A DNA stretch of 24,286 nt from Priapulus caudatus (lineage: Eukaryota > Priapulida > Priapulimorpha > Priapulimorphida > Priapulidae), in the NCBI RefSeq assembly GCF_000485595.1, contig NW_014577076.1, positions 88,630-112,915 on the forward strand, in the 5' to 3' direction. Below the pieces are notes generated by a model. It was not told where the DNA came from, made no database searches, and saw only the letters and a list, made by a program, of their open reading frames with translations. The position numbers and the translations under genes were made by a program. This document shows positions 1 to 8,764 of the stretch, one piece after another (within the stretch, counting starts at the first letter, position 1; each line of letters starts with the position of its first letter).

Positions 1-40
<40 letters not shown>

Positions 41-76
41 CGTGTGTGTGTGGGTGCGTGTGTGTGTGGGTGCGTG
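1..76. repeat. (TG)n microsatellite at left edge
   Basis: Pure TG dinucleotide for the first 36 bases, then a degenerate TG/CG stretch. It is cut by the window edge, so its full length is unknown. Confidence 0.95.
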
Positions 77-907
77 AGTGCTGTCGGCAGTCAGTCGTGT
101 TAACATTATAGGCAGGAATTCGCGCATGAGAGCGTGCTGATGCTGTGAGTAGCTAATTGTGTACGCGTGCGCTGGTATTGTTAGTGTAGCGTAAACCTTA
201 GTATTGTGCGCAGGTGAGTGTTGGTGTTTTGTGTGCGGACATTATGGTAAATTACGCGTTCGTGCATGATAATATTGTGCGTGCAGGTTACAAAGTGGCT
301 GGGTACGTGCATATTGCTACTTTGTGTAAACGAGTGTGTGTGCGTGTGCGCGTGCGTGTATGTGTGCGCGTGTGTGCGGTGTGGTATGATGTGTGTGTGG
401 TGGGGGGGGAGGCGTCTGTGAGCGTGCGTGTCTACGTGTGTATACAAGATGGTATTGCGCGCGCGTGCATAACGGTATTGTGCGTGCGTGTTAGTATTGA
501 GCGTGTGTGGCTGCTCATGATGTTCGTGAATGGATATGAAGAGAGGACGGCATGACCAAATGTAAACAGACTTTTGGATGTGTCGACACACTTTTCGCTA
601 AATTATTATCACAGACTATTCTACATCGACGGCATACTATCGATAAATGCGCTAGATAAATATAATCATCTTGAGCGGTTACTGCGTATGTATAACGCTG
701 TGCTCAAGTAATAAGATCAGACAGCAACAGAAGATCAGCTAAGTGGCAAATCTTCGCCAGACAGCCTCTAGGGAAATTAAGGATTGCCCAGTGCGCAGCG
801 CATCCCTCACGGGACCTCACTTGTTTGATTTAACAATAATATACCTATCAATAAAGCGATATAGCGACGAATGAGATATAGCCAAACACATCGGTATAGA
901 AATGAAT
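77..907. other. Non-coding flank or upstream intron of the hydroxylase gene
   Basis: No exon is recognised. About 320-520 is GT/GC-rich low-complexity DNA (runs of gtgtgcgtg) that keeps reading frames open on both strands by composition. The preceding hydroxylase exon (equivalent to human PAH exon 10, with the conserved GAGLL stretch) was looked for and not found, so this DNA is probably part of a long intron. Confidence 0.5.
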
Positions 908-1120
908 ACGCGCGATGAGTTGGGGGCTAAAAAAGCCATTTATTAAGTTGTTCATAGTATGAACCAAAAAACGGTTCCTGGAACTTATGGAAGTTATGGC
1001 TCTTTATTTACGATATTGTTGTGTCTTACAAAAAAATTACAGATTTTCGTGCATTTTTTCAATTTATTAACTAAACTTAAACATTAAAAACAATTACAGG
1101 AACGCGCGATGAGTTGGGGG
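908..1120. repeat. Small insertion flanked by 19-bp direct repeats
   Basis: The 19-mer acgcgcgatgagttggggg occurs at 908-926 and again, identical, at 1102-1120. It flanks 175 bases of AT-rich non-coding DNA. Perfect direct repeats of this length resemble the target-site duplications left by LINE-driven retroposition. The inserted piece has A/T-rich runs but no clear poly-A tail and no recognised SINE body. It ends only 37 bases before the hydroxylase exon. Confidence 0.5.
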
Positions 1121-1157
1121 GTTCCTATAGGTATAATACGGTGATTTATCTCGTCAG

Positions 1158-1291
1158 CACGCTCTATCGGATGTGCCCGAGCATCGTACGTTTGATCCAG
1201 CTAGCACAGCAGTGCAAACCTACCAGGATTCCGACTATCAACCGCTCTACTTCGTATCCGAAACGTTTGAAGACGCCCGCGCGCAAGTTAG
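1158..1291 (+). CDS. Aromatic amino acid hydroxylase (phenylalanine-hydroxylase-like), penultimate exon
   Basis: The exon encodes the end of the catalytic domain of an iron- and tetrahydrobiopterin-dependent aromatic amino acid hydroxylase. The frame reads HALSDVPE, then [16 protein letters not shown] and EDARAQVR. Compared from memory with human PAH residues 356-400 it aligns without gaps (YCLSEKPK, TAIQNY, QPLYYVAESF). The acceptor is a cag at 1155-1157. The donor is gtaaat at 1292, splitting an arginine codon AG|G. Both boundaries match human PAH exon 11, and the length (134 nt) is the same. An in-frame TAA at 1134 shows that the frame does not extend far upstream. The TAxQxY..QPLY signature favours PAH over tryptophan hydroxylase, but some residues (HALS, FDP, YFVSE.FEDA) are tryptophan-hydroxylase-like, so an ancestral or dual-specificity enzyme is possible. 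Upstream exons are outside the window or not found. Confidence 0.9.
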
Positions 1292-1357
1292 GTAAATGTG
1301 TTTGCGCTTTTTTATTACCTGCGTATGTACATGCCGTGACTGCGTGAGAGCAAGCGT

Positions 1358-1409
<52 letters not shown>

Positions 1410-1646
1410 GTGCGTGCGCGCGATCGTGCGTTCGTGAGCACGGACGTACGTACTTATGTGCGTGAGCGCATGCGTGCTCGTTCATTACCTAATACGTCAT
1501 TCCACCTATCGTTGAACGTAAACGTATGTAAAGTAACGTAAATTATGTGAATCGACACTCTGGCCCCACAAACTTTGTTGTTACATAAAAATGGAGACAA
1601 AAATAACGTCGCGCGTCTCCGATGCGCATCCTGTCGTTCGCTATAG
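1292..1646 (+). other. Hydroxylase intron with (TG)n microsatellite
   Basis: This is a 355-base GT-AG intron at the position of human PAH intron 11. It starts gtaaatg and ends ctatag. A TG run sits at about 1361-1404 with a degenerate TGCG tail to about 1425. The 54 bases after the ATG at 1591 are open in the frame of the next exon, but they do not resemble the protein family, so that ATG is not used as a start. Confidence 0.85.
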
Positions 1647-1863
1647 GAAGTACGTCGCCTCGCTGAAACGTCCGTTCGAGGTGCGCTACGATCCGCTCAC
1701 GCAGACCATACAGGTGCTGGACAACGTCGATGAAGCCTCGAAGCTCGCTGACGCCATTCGCACCGACCTGCAGGTACTGTCGGTCGCCCTGCAGAGGATG
1801 AAGTCGCTGAGGGTCGCCAATTACTTCCAACAGCCTCGTGACGCTACCGTTGAAGATCCTTGA
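1647..1863 (+). CDS. Aromatic amino acid hydroxylase, last exon (tetramerisation tail)
   Basis: The exon starts with the G that completes the split arginine codon. It continues KYVASLKRPFEVRYDP, TQTIQVLD and LADAIRTDLQVLSVALQRM, ending at TGA 1861-1863. It matches human PAH 401-452 without gaps: RPF.VRYDP is the start of the oligomerisation arm, and the final amphipathic stretch is the coiled-coil tetramerisation helix. Human PAH has a further intron in codon 439; here the frame reads straight through, so that intron is absent. The protein runs 19 residues past the usual PAH end (SLRVANYF... to VEDP). The last codons and the stop are built from the TGACGC-rich sequence that forms the tandem repeat downstream. 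The open frame and conserved residues argue for a working gene. Confidence 0.92.
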
Positions 1864-2175
1864 CGCATCCGCGACGCTGACGTTGATGACGGCTGACGCT
1901 GCGTTTATTGGGGTGGCGGCGATGTTGTGTGATGCAGCCGTGACGCAGCTGTAACGCTCACGACGGTGACACGTGACGCAGCCATGATGCTGACGATGAT
2001 TATGCTTGACGCAGCATTAACACTGACGGTTATAAAACATGACGCAGCTCCATGACGGTGACGCTGATGGTTCTTGACGCAGCAGCAACACTAATGTTTA
2101 TAACGCATGACGCAGCTCCTTGACGCTGACGATGATGACGCTTGGCGCAGCAAGTCGACGGTTAATTTGCGGCTG
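1838..2175. repeat. 68-bp degenerate tandem repeat rich in TGACGC(A)GC
   Basis: Equivalent positions recur at about 1939, 2006, 2074 and 2142, giving a 68-bp period. Each unit is itself made of TGACGCAGC-like words. Less regular copies of the word reach left across the stop codon into the last coding codons of the hydroxylase. The array lies mostly in the presumed 3' UTR. Confidence 0.8.
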
Positions 2176-2271
2176 GATGCAGCCGTTATGTTACGATGAA
2201 AAGAAAAGTAAACAGTCACAAACGAAACAGGTAGAGAGTTGAATGTGTTTGAACGTCACTGACGTTATGTT

Positions 2272-2277
2272 AATAAA
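2272..2277 (+). terminator. Candidate poly(A) signal AATAAA for the hydroxylase
   Basis: This is the canonical hexamer about 410 bases after the stop codon. It is the first AATAAA after the stop, just beyond the 68-bp repeat region. No transcript evidence is available. Confidence 0.55.
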
Positions 2278-2367
2278 CACAATAGCACCCGCACATGACA
2301 ACACACACTGTAGTCGTAGTCACCGTCATTATAATCATAATTATATATTAATGCCTGTTGTTGGGGG

Positions 2368-2463
2368 CACTATGCTCTCATAGTGTTGCTGAGGGAAGGT
2401 ATAGTGCCCGAGCGGTAGCGAGGGCACTATTCCTTCCCAAAGCCACACTATGAGAGCATAGTG
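2368..2463. repeat. Foldback (long hairpin) element
   Basis: Two 41-bp arms, 2368-2408 and 2423-2463, are inverted copies with about five mismatches and a 14-base loop. Each arm also contains its own near-palindrome (CACTATG-ctct-CATAGTG). No flanking target duplication is evident. A fragment of the inner sequence (gagcg followed by ggcactatt) reappears at about 2605-2618, on the far side of the decamer array. Confidence 0.8.
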
Positions 2464-2602
2464 GATACACGCACGTACACGCGGGTACACGCACGTACAC
2501 GCAGATACACGCACGTACACGCGGGTACAAGCACGTACACGCAGATACACGCACGTACACGCGGGTACACGGAGATACACGCACGTACACGCGGGTACAC
2601 GC
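2464..2602. repeat. GTACACGC decamer minisatellite, array 1
   Basis: Tandem 10-bp words GTACACGCAC and GTACACGCGG/GATACACGCAC-like variants alternate to give a roughly 20-bp higher-order unit. The unit lacks stop codons in several frames on both strands, which creates meaningless reading frames. The same family recurs in the same orientation at 9487-9744. Confidence 0.9.
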
Positions 2603-2876
2603 CTGAGCGGGCACTATTGCTTGCGCGACGAATTGTTATTTATGTTATTGCATTTATGCATTGTTATTTGCATTGTTCGAATTAAATTTCAAAATTCGAA
2701 TTAAATTTTCCCTACCTGTAGCAGTTTTCCGGAGTCATCGACAGGTGGCGAGACCAGCGTTGTTATCAGTCAGACGACAACAACATGGAGCGCTCCAGAT
2801 TTTTTTATTCACTTCATATTTGCCGAGTAGATTGCAAAGTCATGTGATGCACTAAAAACATGCGTGTACGTGTACT
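2603..2876. other. Non-coding spacer
   Basis: Apart from the fragment of foldback sequence at its left end, no gene or recognisable element is seen here. The two short reading frames have no family resemblance. Confidence 0.5.
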
Positions 2877-3260
2877 ACCAGAGGGACATCTTCTAGTTAG
2901 ATGTCTGTCCTGATAGATGTCTACCAGGGGGACATCTCCTAGTTAGATGCCTGTCCTGATAGATGTCTACCAGAGGGACATCTCCTAGTTAGATGTCTGT
3001 CCTGATAGATGTCTACCAGAGGGACATCTCCTAGTTAGATGCCTGTCCTGATAGATGTCTACCAGAGGGACATCTCCTAGTTAGATGTCTGTCCTGATAG
3101 ATGTCTACCAGAGGGACATCTCCTAGTTAGATGCCTGTCCTGATAGATGTCTACCAGAGGGACATCTCCTAGTTAGATGTCTGTCCTGATAGATGTCTAC
3201 CAGAGGGACATCTCCTAGTTAGATGCCCGTCCTGATAGATGTCTACCAGAGGGACATCCC
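2877..3260 (+). repeat. 46-bp satellite array, orientation A
   Basis: There are eight full 46-bp units starting at 2877, 2923, 2969, 3015, 3061, 3107, 3153 and 3199, plus a partial one at 3245. The unit begins accagagggacatctcctag. Units mostly alternate between agatgTctgtcc and agatgCctgtcc, so the functional period is 92 bp. Each unit can fold through gacatct and agatgtc. Unit identity is high, which implies recent expansion or homogenisation. Confidence 0.95.
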
Positions 3261-3366
3261 CTTCCGAGGTGACACAACTGTTCTTACGCTCCCTGGAAGG
3301 TCGTTGGTTCGAATCGCATCTGTTTTTGTTTTTTTCTGTTTAGGGTTAGGGTTAGGGTTAGGGTTA
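3261..3366 (+). mobile_element. tRNA-like SINE fragment ending in (TTAGGG)4
   Basis: Position 3306-3316 (ggttcgaatcg) fits the pol III B box GGTTCGANNC. It is followed by a T-rich stretch and four perfect TTAGGG units at 3340-3363. No convincing A box is seen upstream, so the 5' part is truncated or diverged. A tRNA-derived SINE whose tail captured telomere repeats is the best reading. A chance B box next to an interstitial telomere array is the alternative. Confidence 0.45.
3340..3363 (+). repeat. Interstitial telomere-type repeat (TTAGGG)4
   Basis: Four exact TTAGGG hexamers followed by a degenerate TTAGCG. This is the vertebrate/lophotrochozoan-type telomere motif, not the insect TTAGG. 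Confidence 0.95.
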
Positions 3367-4860
3367 GCGTTCACAATGCGTATACATGTGTAGACATGTG
3401 TATTATGGACCCGAGCGATCCCGAAGTTGCGCCCTACTACCGTTCGGCTATTTCCGGAAAAAAATGTGTATTTCTCCCCGGTACACGATTCCTCGGATAG
3501 TGGCATTAATTTGCATAAGCGGCGCGGATTGGCTGTTGCCATGGCACTAAACAAAAAATATAATAAAAAAATTATAAATATAAAGCAAGAAATATAGCTG
3601 ACTATCCAGCTTTATGATGTAAGTTTCATTACGGATTTTCATGAATAGAAACGAGAGCAATAGCACATACTGTATATAGTAAGATACTACGTCTCATCAC
3701 GAACATCCTCATAGGAATCCACCCGGGCATCCTTACAAAACATCCTCACGGAAACTATTCGACAGCTTTCGTAACTTTTAATTGCACGCAGACAGAAAGG
3801 CGTGTTTCAAAGAGGCAAAAATGAACGTACATATACGTGTCACCTGAAACGCGTTGCGTTTTAATGTGTATTATGTCGTATATGTCGAATGTATTATGTT
3901 GAAATGTAATTAGTCCTCATATAGGCCAAATAAAATTGCGCCCGAATCATATCACCTAGTAAATTACTCAGTTATTACTTTACCTTTCTCCAGGTAATTA
4001 ACCACCACTGGGAGCATAGTTATAACACTGAGTATGTGTGGTTATTGTGGTGTAATATTCACACGATATTGTGAATATAACCGCCAATTCGTGTGTATTT
4101 TTCATGTGCGTACAATAGCGTTATGGAGCTAGATGTTTATCTAGGAGAAAGTATATAACGTAAGTAAAATCTGCAATATTACATTTATTTAACAGGGAGC
4201 TGGCTAGTTAAAGAAATTACAGGTTCTCGTTTTTTAGTTCAATATTAAACCCGAATGCATTGTTGAAAAATGTATTTGAATATGAAAATTGAAATTGCGT
4301 TAGCGGAAATTCAGCTTAAAATGTAAAATTGATCCTGGATACCTAAACTAAGTATGACAGCGCACATTAGTTGTAAATACATTAATTTGGTTTGAAAAGT
4401 GATTGAAAAGAAAAATTTGAATTTGTAGTGCGAAATTGCGTATAACAACGAGTACTTGGGTTAAAATGAATAATACAGCAGGACATTATTTAAAGGTGTA
4501 AATTACCATCGAAATGTTGAGAACGGGCTTCAAATTGAAAATACGTGGCCTAAATGGAATTTTGTATTTGAATTAATTATGAGTTTTGAAAATAGGTTGC
4601 ATTGTAGATAATACATTGTAAGCCACTCAATAATTTAAAATAGTAGTAAAAGCTCAATGGTAATAGCGTTTGAAAAATAAACTGCTGAAGAGGAATATAA
4701 CTTCCAACACTATACTGTTCCATCTGTATAAACACAGACTAGATTAAATTTGACAAAATCCAATGACAGGCAAACTGAAACAACCGTGTAACCCTGTAAG
4801 TTTCAGGATAAATAATGAAATAAACTTTATTGCACTTTAATTTAACTTGGCCGTTTGCGT
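3367..4860. other. No gene recognised
   Basis: AT-rich DNA without long reading frames or splice-flanked conserved peptides. One possible AATAAA lies near 4819. Small imperfect inverted repeats occur (for example atattcac/gtgaatat near 4050). Confidence 0.5.
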
Positions 4861-4907
4861 CATAGAGATCCTATTATACACACTGCATATATAATAGGAT
4901 CTCTATG
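4861..4907. mobile_element. 47-bp perfect hairpin flanked by short direct repeats
   Basis: The arms 4861-4878 and 4890-4907 are perfect 18-bp inverted copies (catagagatcctattata and its complement) with an 11-base loop. The hairpin is bracketed by gtttgcg at 4853-4859 and 4908-4914 (8 bp, gtttgcgt versus gtttgcgc, if one mismatch is allowed). This is the structure expected of a tiny foldback insertion with a target duplication. Confidence 0.6.
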
Positions 4908-4914
4908 GTTTGCG

Positions 4915-7761
4915 CGTGATCGTGTTTTGTCGGTTAGAACGTTTAGCGCATAATCGGACATTTATTGTTAGAATGTAAACATGCAGCTTCCATTAACCAC
5001 CTAGACCGGAGACTAGTAAAGAAGATGTTCCGTACCGGATGAAACACGCTCAACACAAGCTGGGGCCCATTGTGAAAGAATCTTTGCGGTCACGAGTCTG
5101 TCACTGTGAAAAAAACGTACCGACTTTAAAACCCGATCGCAGAATCCTGTGTTAACCCTGGTTATCCGTTAGTGAAGACTCTTTTAATGAATCTTAACGC
5201 TAATGCAGATAGATATACTTGATTTAATTTTTAAATGCCGATGTGACGTGTTGGCCTATACGACATTAACCTGACAATTATATAAACAAAACAATTTGTT
5301 GAATTTCTAAAGTGGCTTTTAGATTGACAGCTACTGTAGTCACCTGGACTCTGACTCTGTAACCGCGTATGTATCTAGTTGAATTGTATAGAACAGTATC
5401 GGTCAAATATATTCAGGTTTGTTTGCGAAAATATAGGAAGAGTTATACCCACTCCGCCTTTAAGTGACAAGCGTACTATACCCGCGTATACAGTAGGTTT
5501 TTGAGCGTTGGCGTCGCCATTTTCGTTTCGCCTCGCACTCTCCGCACAAACCTTCCGCTTCTAGTATTGTAGTCTAGTATACGTAAAGTTTTGTACAATA
5601 ATTAGATTGAAACGTCGTAAACGTCATGTAGTCTAAACTCACTGAACCACTTGAGAGTTTTACCTCTAGCACGATATACATATCTATCTAACATCCTGCT
5701 TAAACCTCTATACAACTACTACAAACTATCTATACAACCTTGCATTGTGAAGAGTTCCTGTTTCTTGCTCAATTTCGTAGATTAATGGGGCTTTGTAGAT
5801 GTGGGGTTAGAAGGCTATTCGTCTAGATGCGTGGTTTGTACACGTATCTGGCCATCGTTTAGGCGTTTATATACGATACATTCCATTACCACTGTAAGTC
5901 TAATTATGAGGAGTAATTATAATTTTATCGTCACTGCTCACTTTCATGTACTTATCTTAACCTGCTTATATTGATTGCACAACGTGCGATTGGATGATTT
6001 TCTTACTTCGTTACTTCCGCACTCGCATGCGCGTTTTAACGCTGACACCGGTTACGCGCGACCCACTCGCCAATAAATCGTTGGTTCGGTCACAAATTTT
6101 CCCTGACAGCAGTAAAGTCAAACGACGACACTGGCGACTCGTGTGACAGAACATTCGTATCAACTAAATTCATATTGCTTAGACGCGTCTGTGACACGGG
6201 TTTCACGTTAAATTTATCGCCGCGAGTTTATTGATGCCGTCGGCTCGTGGTCGCCATAATTTTCGTCGCTGCATGTTTATCGTGTATGACGGTAAAATAT
6301 GCGCGTCTGGTGTTTGATTGAGAGAGTAAACGGCGCGTGTCCATGTGCAACGGAACAATTGATTAGACCACGAGAGAGAAAGCACAGAGAAGGTAGATAC
6401 GTTTGCAACCAGCCTGAAATGTGCGCCACAGTAAGCGTCAAGTAGGCCATGTCAATGTACACGTATGAATTATGTCTCAATCTGAGCATTCGATCTACGG
6501 CACATTGCCTGCATGTATAACGGCCATGCTTTGTAAATAGCATAACGTGTAGTCCCCTGCAATTCTTTGAAATGTTTATTTCAGTTTTCTTATGTAGTCA
6601 ACATATACTTGAAAGTACTACATTTTTCACCACCACGTTCTTTTCTTACCACACAGTATAGCGTGATTACGGAATCATGTATTTTTTTCATACCAGGCAC
6701 GATTGCAGCCAAGGCCTACATCGTACATGCGCGAAGAGTCGATAAGAGTTTCTCGACACAATAATTTATATTTACTATACATATAGGCCTATATATATAT
6801 ATACTATAGGCGCATTTTAGAGCGTGGGTAGCGAATCTCCCCTTAAACAGCCATGCCGATTACAACTTCATGTGGCACGGGGACTGGCGCTTAACCCGCT
6901 TGGTCTTGAGCTTTTAATGCTACCACTACAACTACTACACCTATACCACATCGATAATAATTATACAGTAGCGGCCGGGTCTCGTCGCCGTCGCGACGCA
7001 AAGTTGGTGCAGCCATGCCATACCGCGACACGCATGCAGGCTAAAACACTCGTGCTACCAGCTAATAACGTTATACCTGCTCATAAAAGTTTATAGGTTT
7101 CCGAGAACACGTATTGCTCGTTCGTCGTCATTCCATTATCGCAGCGTGTACTATAATCCGCGGGTGCGTTTAGAAACTCTCAGACATATCGTGGAGATCA
7201 ATGCGCGCAGCTGGATGACCCTGAAAGCTATACACTCTCAACGCTGCCACGAACAGAGGAATGATTCGGCAACACTCTATGCAACTATTACAGCATATAA
7301 CGGAAATGATGCACATAAATTCAGTGCGCGTTGGACAGAGACGGGACGTGGAAAGGATATACGCGAGCCAGCCAGTATCATTTAGTTGTCAGGGTTTATG
7401 AGTCAGGGATTGGTTGAAAGCCCGTCCGTGGGCAAATTTCATGTTTGCTAGAAGGCTTGAAATGGTTTCTGCCTCGCTAGTTTAATCCGTGACCAAGCTT
7501 ATTAATAGCACCGGCTATACAGTGCGATACGAATGAACGCGCACATTTCACGCATTTTGATGTAATTCGGATTATTGAAGTGAATATATAATAGTTAGGG
7601 TTTATAATAATAGTAATTTAGTCTATACGTAATCATATTGCAGCTTATATGTATAGCTCACGGTGGCAATTATCGCACTAAGACACACTTTTACGCCGAG
7701 ACATGCTCAAATGTAACAATGCTAAAGGAGCAGCATTATGCTTGTCTATAACTCTACTTGA
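4915..7761. other. No gene recognised
   Basis: This is the 3' side of the GPCR exon, which lies on the minus strand, so it is probably intron of that gene or intergenic DNA. I looked on the minus strand for TM5-TM7 signatures (CWxP, NPxxY) and saw none. Short frames at 6203-6543, 6567-6764, 6824-7096 and 7146-7385 show no family resemblance. A small TA run lies at about 6789-6803. Confidence 0.45.
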
Positions 7762-7814
7762 GTAGCCCCTTCGCTCGCGCTACAGGAATCCTGTAGCGAA
7801 AGAGAAGGGGCTAC
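7762..7814. repeat. Hairpin-forming inverted repeat
   Basis: The 25-bp arms 7762-7786 and 7790-7814 (gtagccccttc...ctacagg) pair with about three mismatches around a 3-base loop. It lies about 70 bases beyond the GPCR exon donor, within the GPCR intron. No clear flanking direct repeat is seen. An outer ctctac/gtagag pair extends the symmetry loosely. Confidence 0.75.
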
Positions 7815-7883
7815 ATCGGTAGAGGTAGTCTGTCTATAGATATAGCGATAGTCCGCACTCGAGCTCCAAATAATACAACTCAC

Positions 7884-8344
7884 CTGAAGTCTGAGACATA
7901 GCCAAGGTTCCAACCCATGCTGGGTAGATTACCAATCAGGAAGGCTACTGTCCACGCGAGCACGAGCAGCCGCGTGATTTTTCTCTTCGTCATCGACCTC
8001 TTGTACCACTCGTAGTCGGTCACGGCGAAGTACCTGTCGATCGCCGCCACGACTAGCGTGAAGATCGGTACGAAGCGTATGAACAGCATCGTGGCCGTGA
8101 GGAAGACGCATAGATGGTAGTTGCGCGGCTGTCCGTAGCTCGTGACGAGCACGAGCGGACAGCAGAAGAGACCGACCATGAGATCGGACACGACGAGCGA
8201 CAGCACGTAGAGATTGTTCGCCCTCTGCAGACGAGGGTTGTAATAGATGGCGAGCATCACGAACACGTTGCCGACAACGGAGGCCGTCGCCACGCAGCTC
8301 TCCGATGCCGAAAACCAGAGGCGCACGTCTCCCGGCATCGTCAT
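7884..8344 (-). CDS. Rhodopsin-family GPCR, adenosine-receptor-like, first coding exon (TM1-TM4)
   Basis: The exon encodes 153 residues. Landmarks are GN at 25-26 in TM1 (ATASVVGNVFVMLAIYY), LSLVVSDLMVG with D54 in TM2, C79 before TM3, IDRY at 102-105 ending TM3, and W131 with PSMGWNLG ending TM4. The short N-terminus, NPRLQxxNN after TM1 and the GWN after TM4 resemble adenosine receptors; other amine-type receptors cannot be excluded. The start is the ATG at 8344-8342, in a good context (accATGa) with an in-frame TGA 15 bases upstream at 8362-8360. The exon ends at a textbook donor, CAG|GTGAGT, with GT at 7883-7882 and codon phase 2. TM5-TM7 must lie further left on the minus strand and are not found in this window. 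The exon is CpG-rich relative to its surroundings. Confidence 0.9.
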
Positions 8345-8740
8345 GGTCACTGTCGCCGCTCAGTTCCTCCGTAGTCGCCGAGGCGACCACGCGGTTACAT
8401 CGCCGACGTTATCCATACGCGTATACGTGAAAATACATGTTCGTCAGCGACGACGCACACCGTCCGGGCGATAGTTAGAATGACGTTGGATTGGCGCAGG
8501 AGGCGTGAACGGTCGACGCACGCGGGCTAGCGTGCACGCAGCGGTATCGTTTCTCTCGGAGCGTAGATTCCCCACGCGCTCTATCACGTCTTGTGGAAGT
8601 CGTTCATGAAGCACACTCAGTCTAATCACTGCGGGATATAGAACGAACAGGCAATCAATAGGCAGCTCCGCCGCGTTGCGCCTCGTCTGCACACTCGCGC
8701 GCGCACGTGCGTATTATAAAATTTCGATGGAAAATCTGCT
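8345..8740 (-). other. 5' flank / 5' UTR of the GPCR, CpG-rich
   Basis: The CpG-rich composition of the exon continues to about 8720, as expected of a 5' untranslated region and proximal promoter in a sparsely methylated invertebrate genome. No TATA box or splice site can be assigned with confidence. Overlapping short frames are compositional. Confidence 0.35.
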
Positions 8741-8741
8741 G

Positions 8742-8764
8742 ATATATTATATATATATATATAC
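8742..8764. repeat. Short (TA)n microsatellite
   Basis: About eleven TA units with one interruption. Confidence 0.85.

Noticed and set aside
181-591. 136-codon minus-strand frame and overlapping plus-strand frame
   Set aside because: His/Thr-rich and Val/Arg/Cys-rich translations of GT-rich low-complexity DNA, with no splice context.
1114-1347. 77-codon frame overlapping the hydroxylase exon
   Set aside because: It is out of frame with the conserved peptide; the real frame lies one base over and is defined by the split arginine codon.
1543-1830. Minus-strand frame opposite the hydroxylase exon
   Set aside because: It is an antisense shadow of a conserved exon; the plus strand has the family match and splice sites.
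2877-3260. CRISPR-like regular repeat array
   Set aside because: Units are contiguous 46-mers with no unique spacers, in a eukaryotic context. This is satellite DNA.
3306-3316. Functional tRNA gene around the B box
   Set aside because: No acceptor stem, anticodon arm or A box could be folded around it. Only the B-box-like segment is preserved.
3243-3554. 103-codon minus-strand frame containing NPNPNP
   Set aside because: It is the translation of the TTAGGG array and the SINE-like segment, not a gene.
7929-8390. Second long minus-strand frame overlapping the GPCR
   Set aside because: An Arg/His-rich translation in the wrong frame of a GC-rich exon. The transmembrane motifs are all in the other frame.
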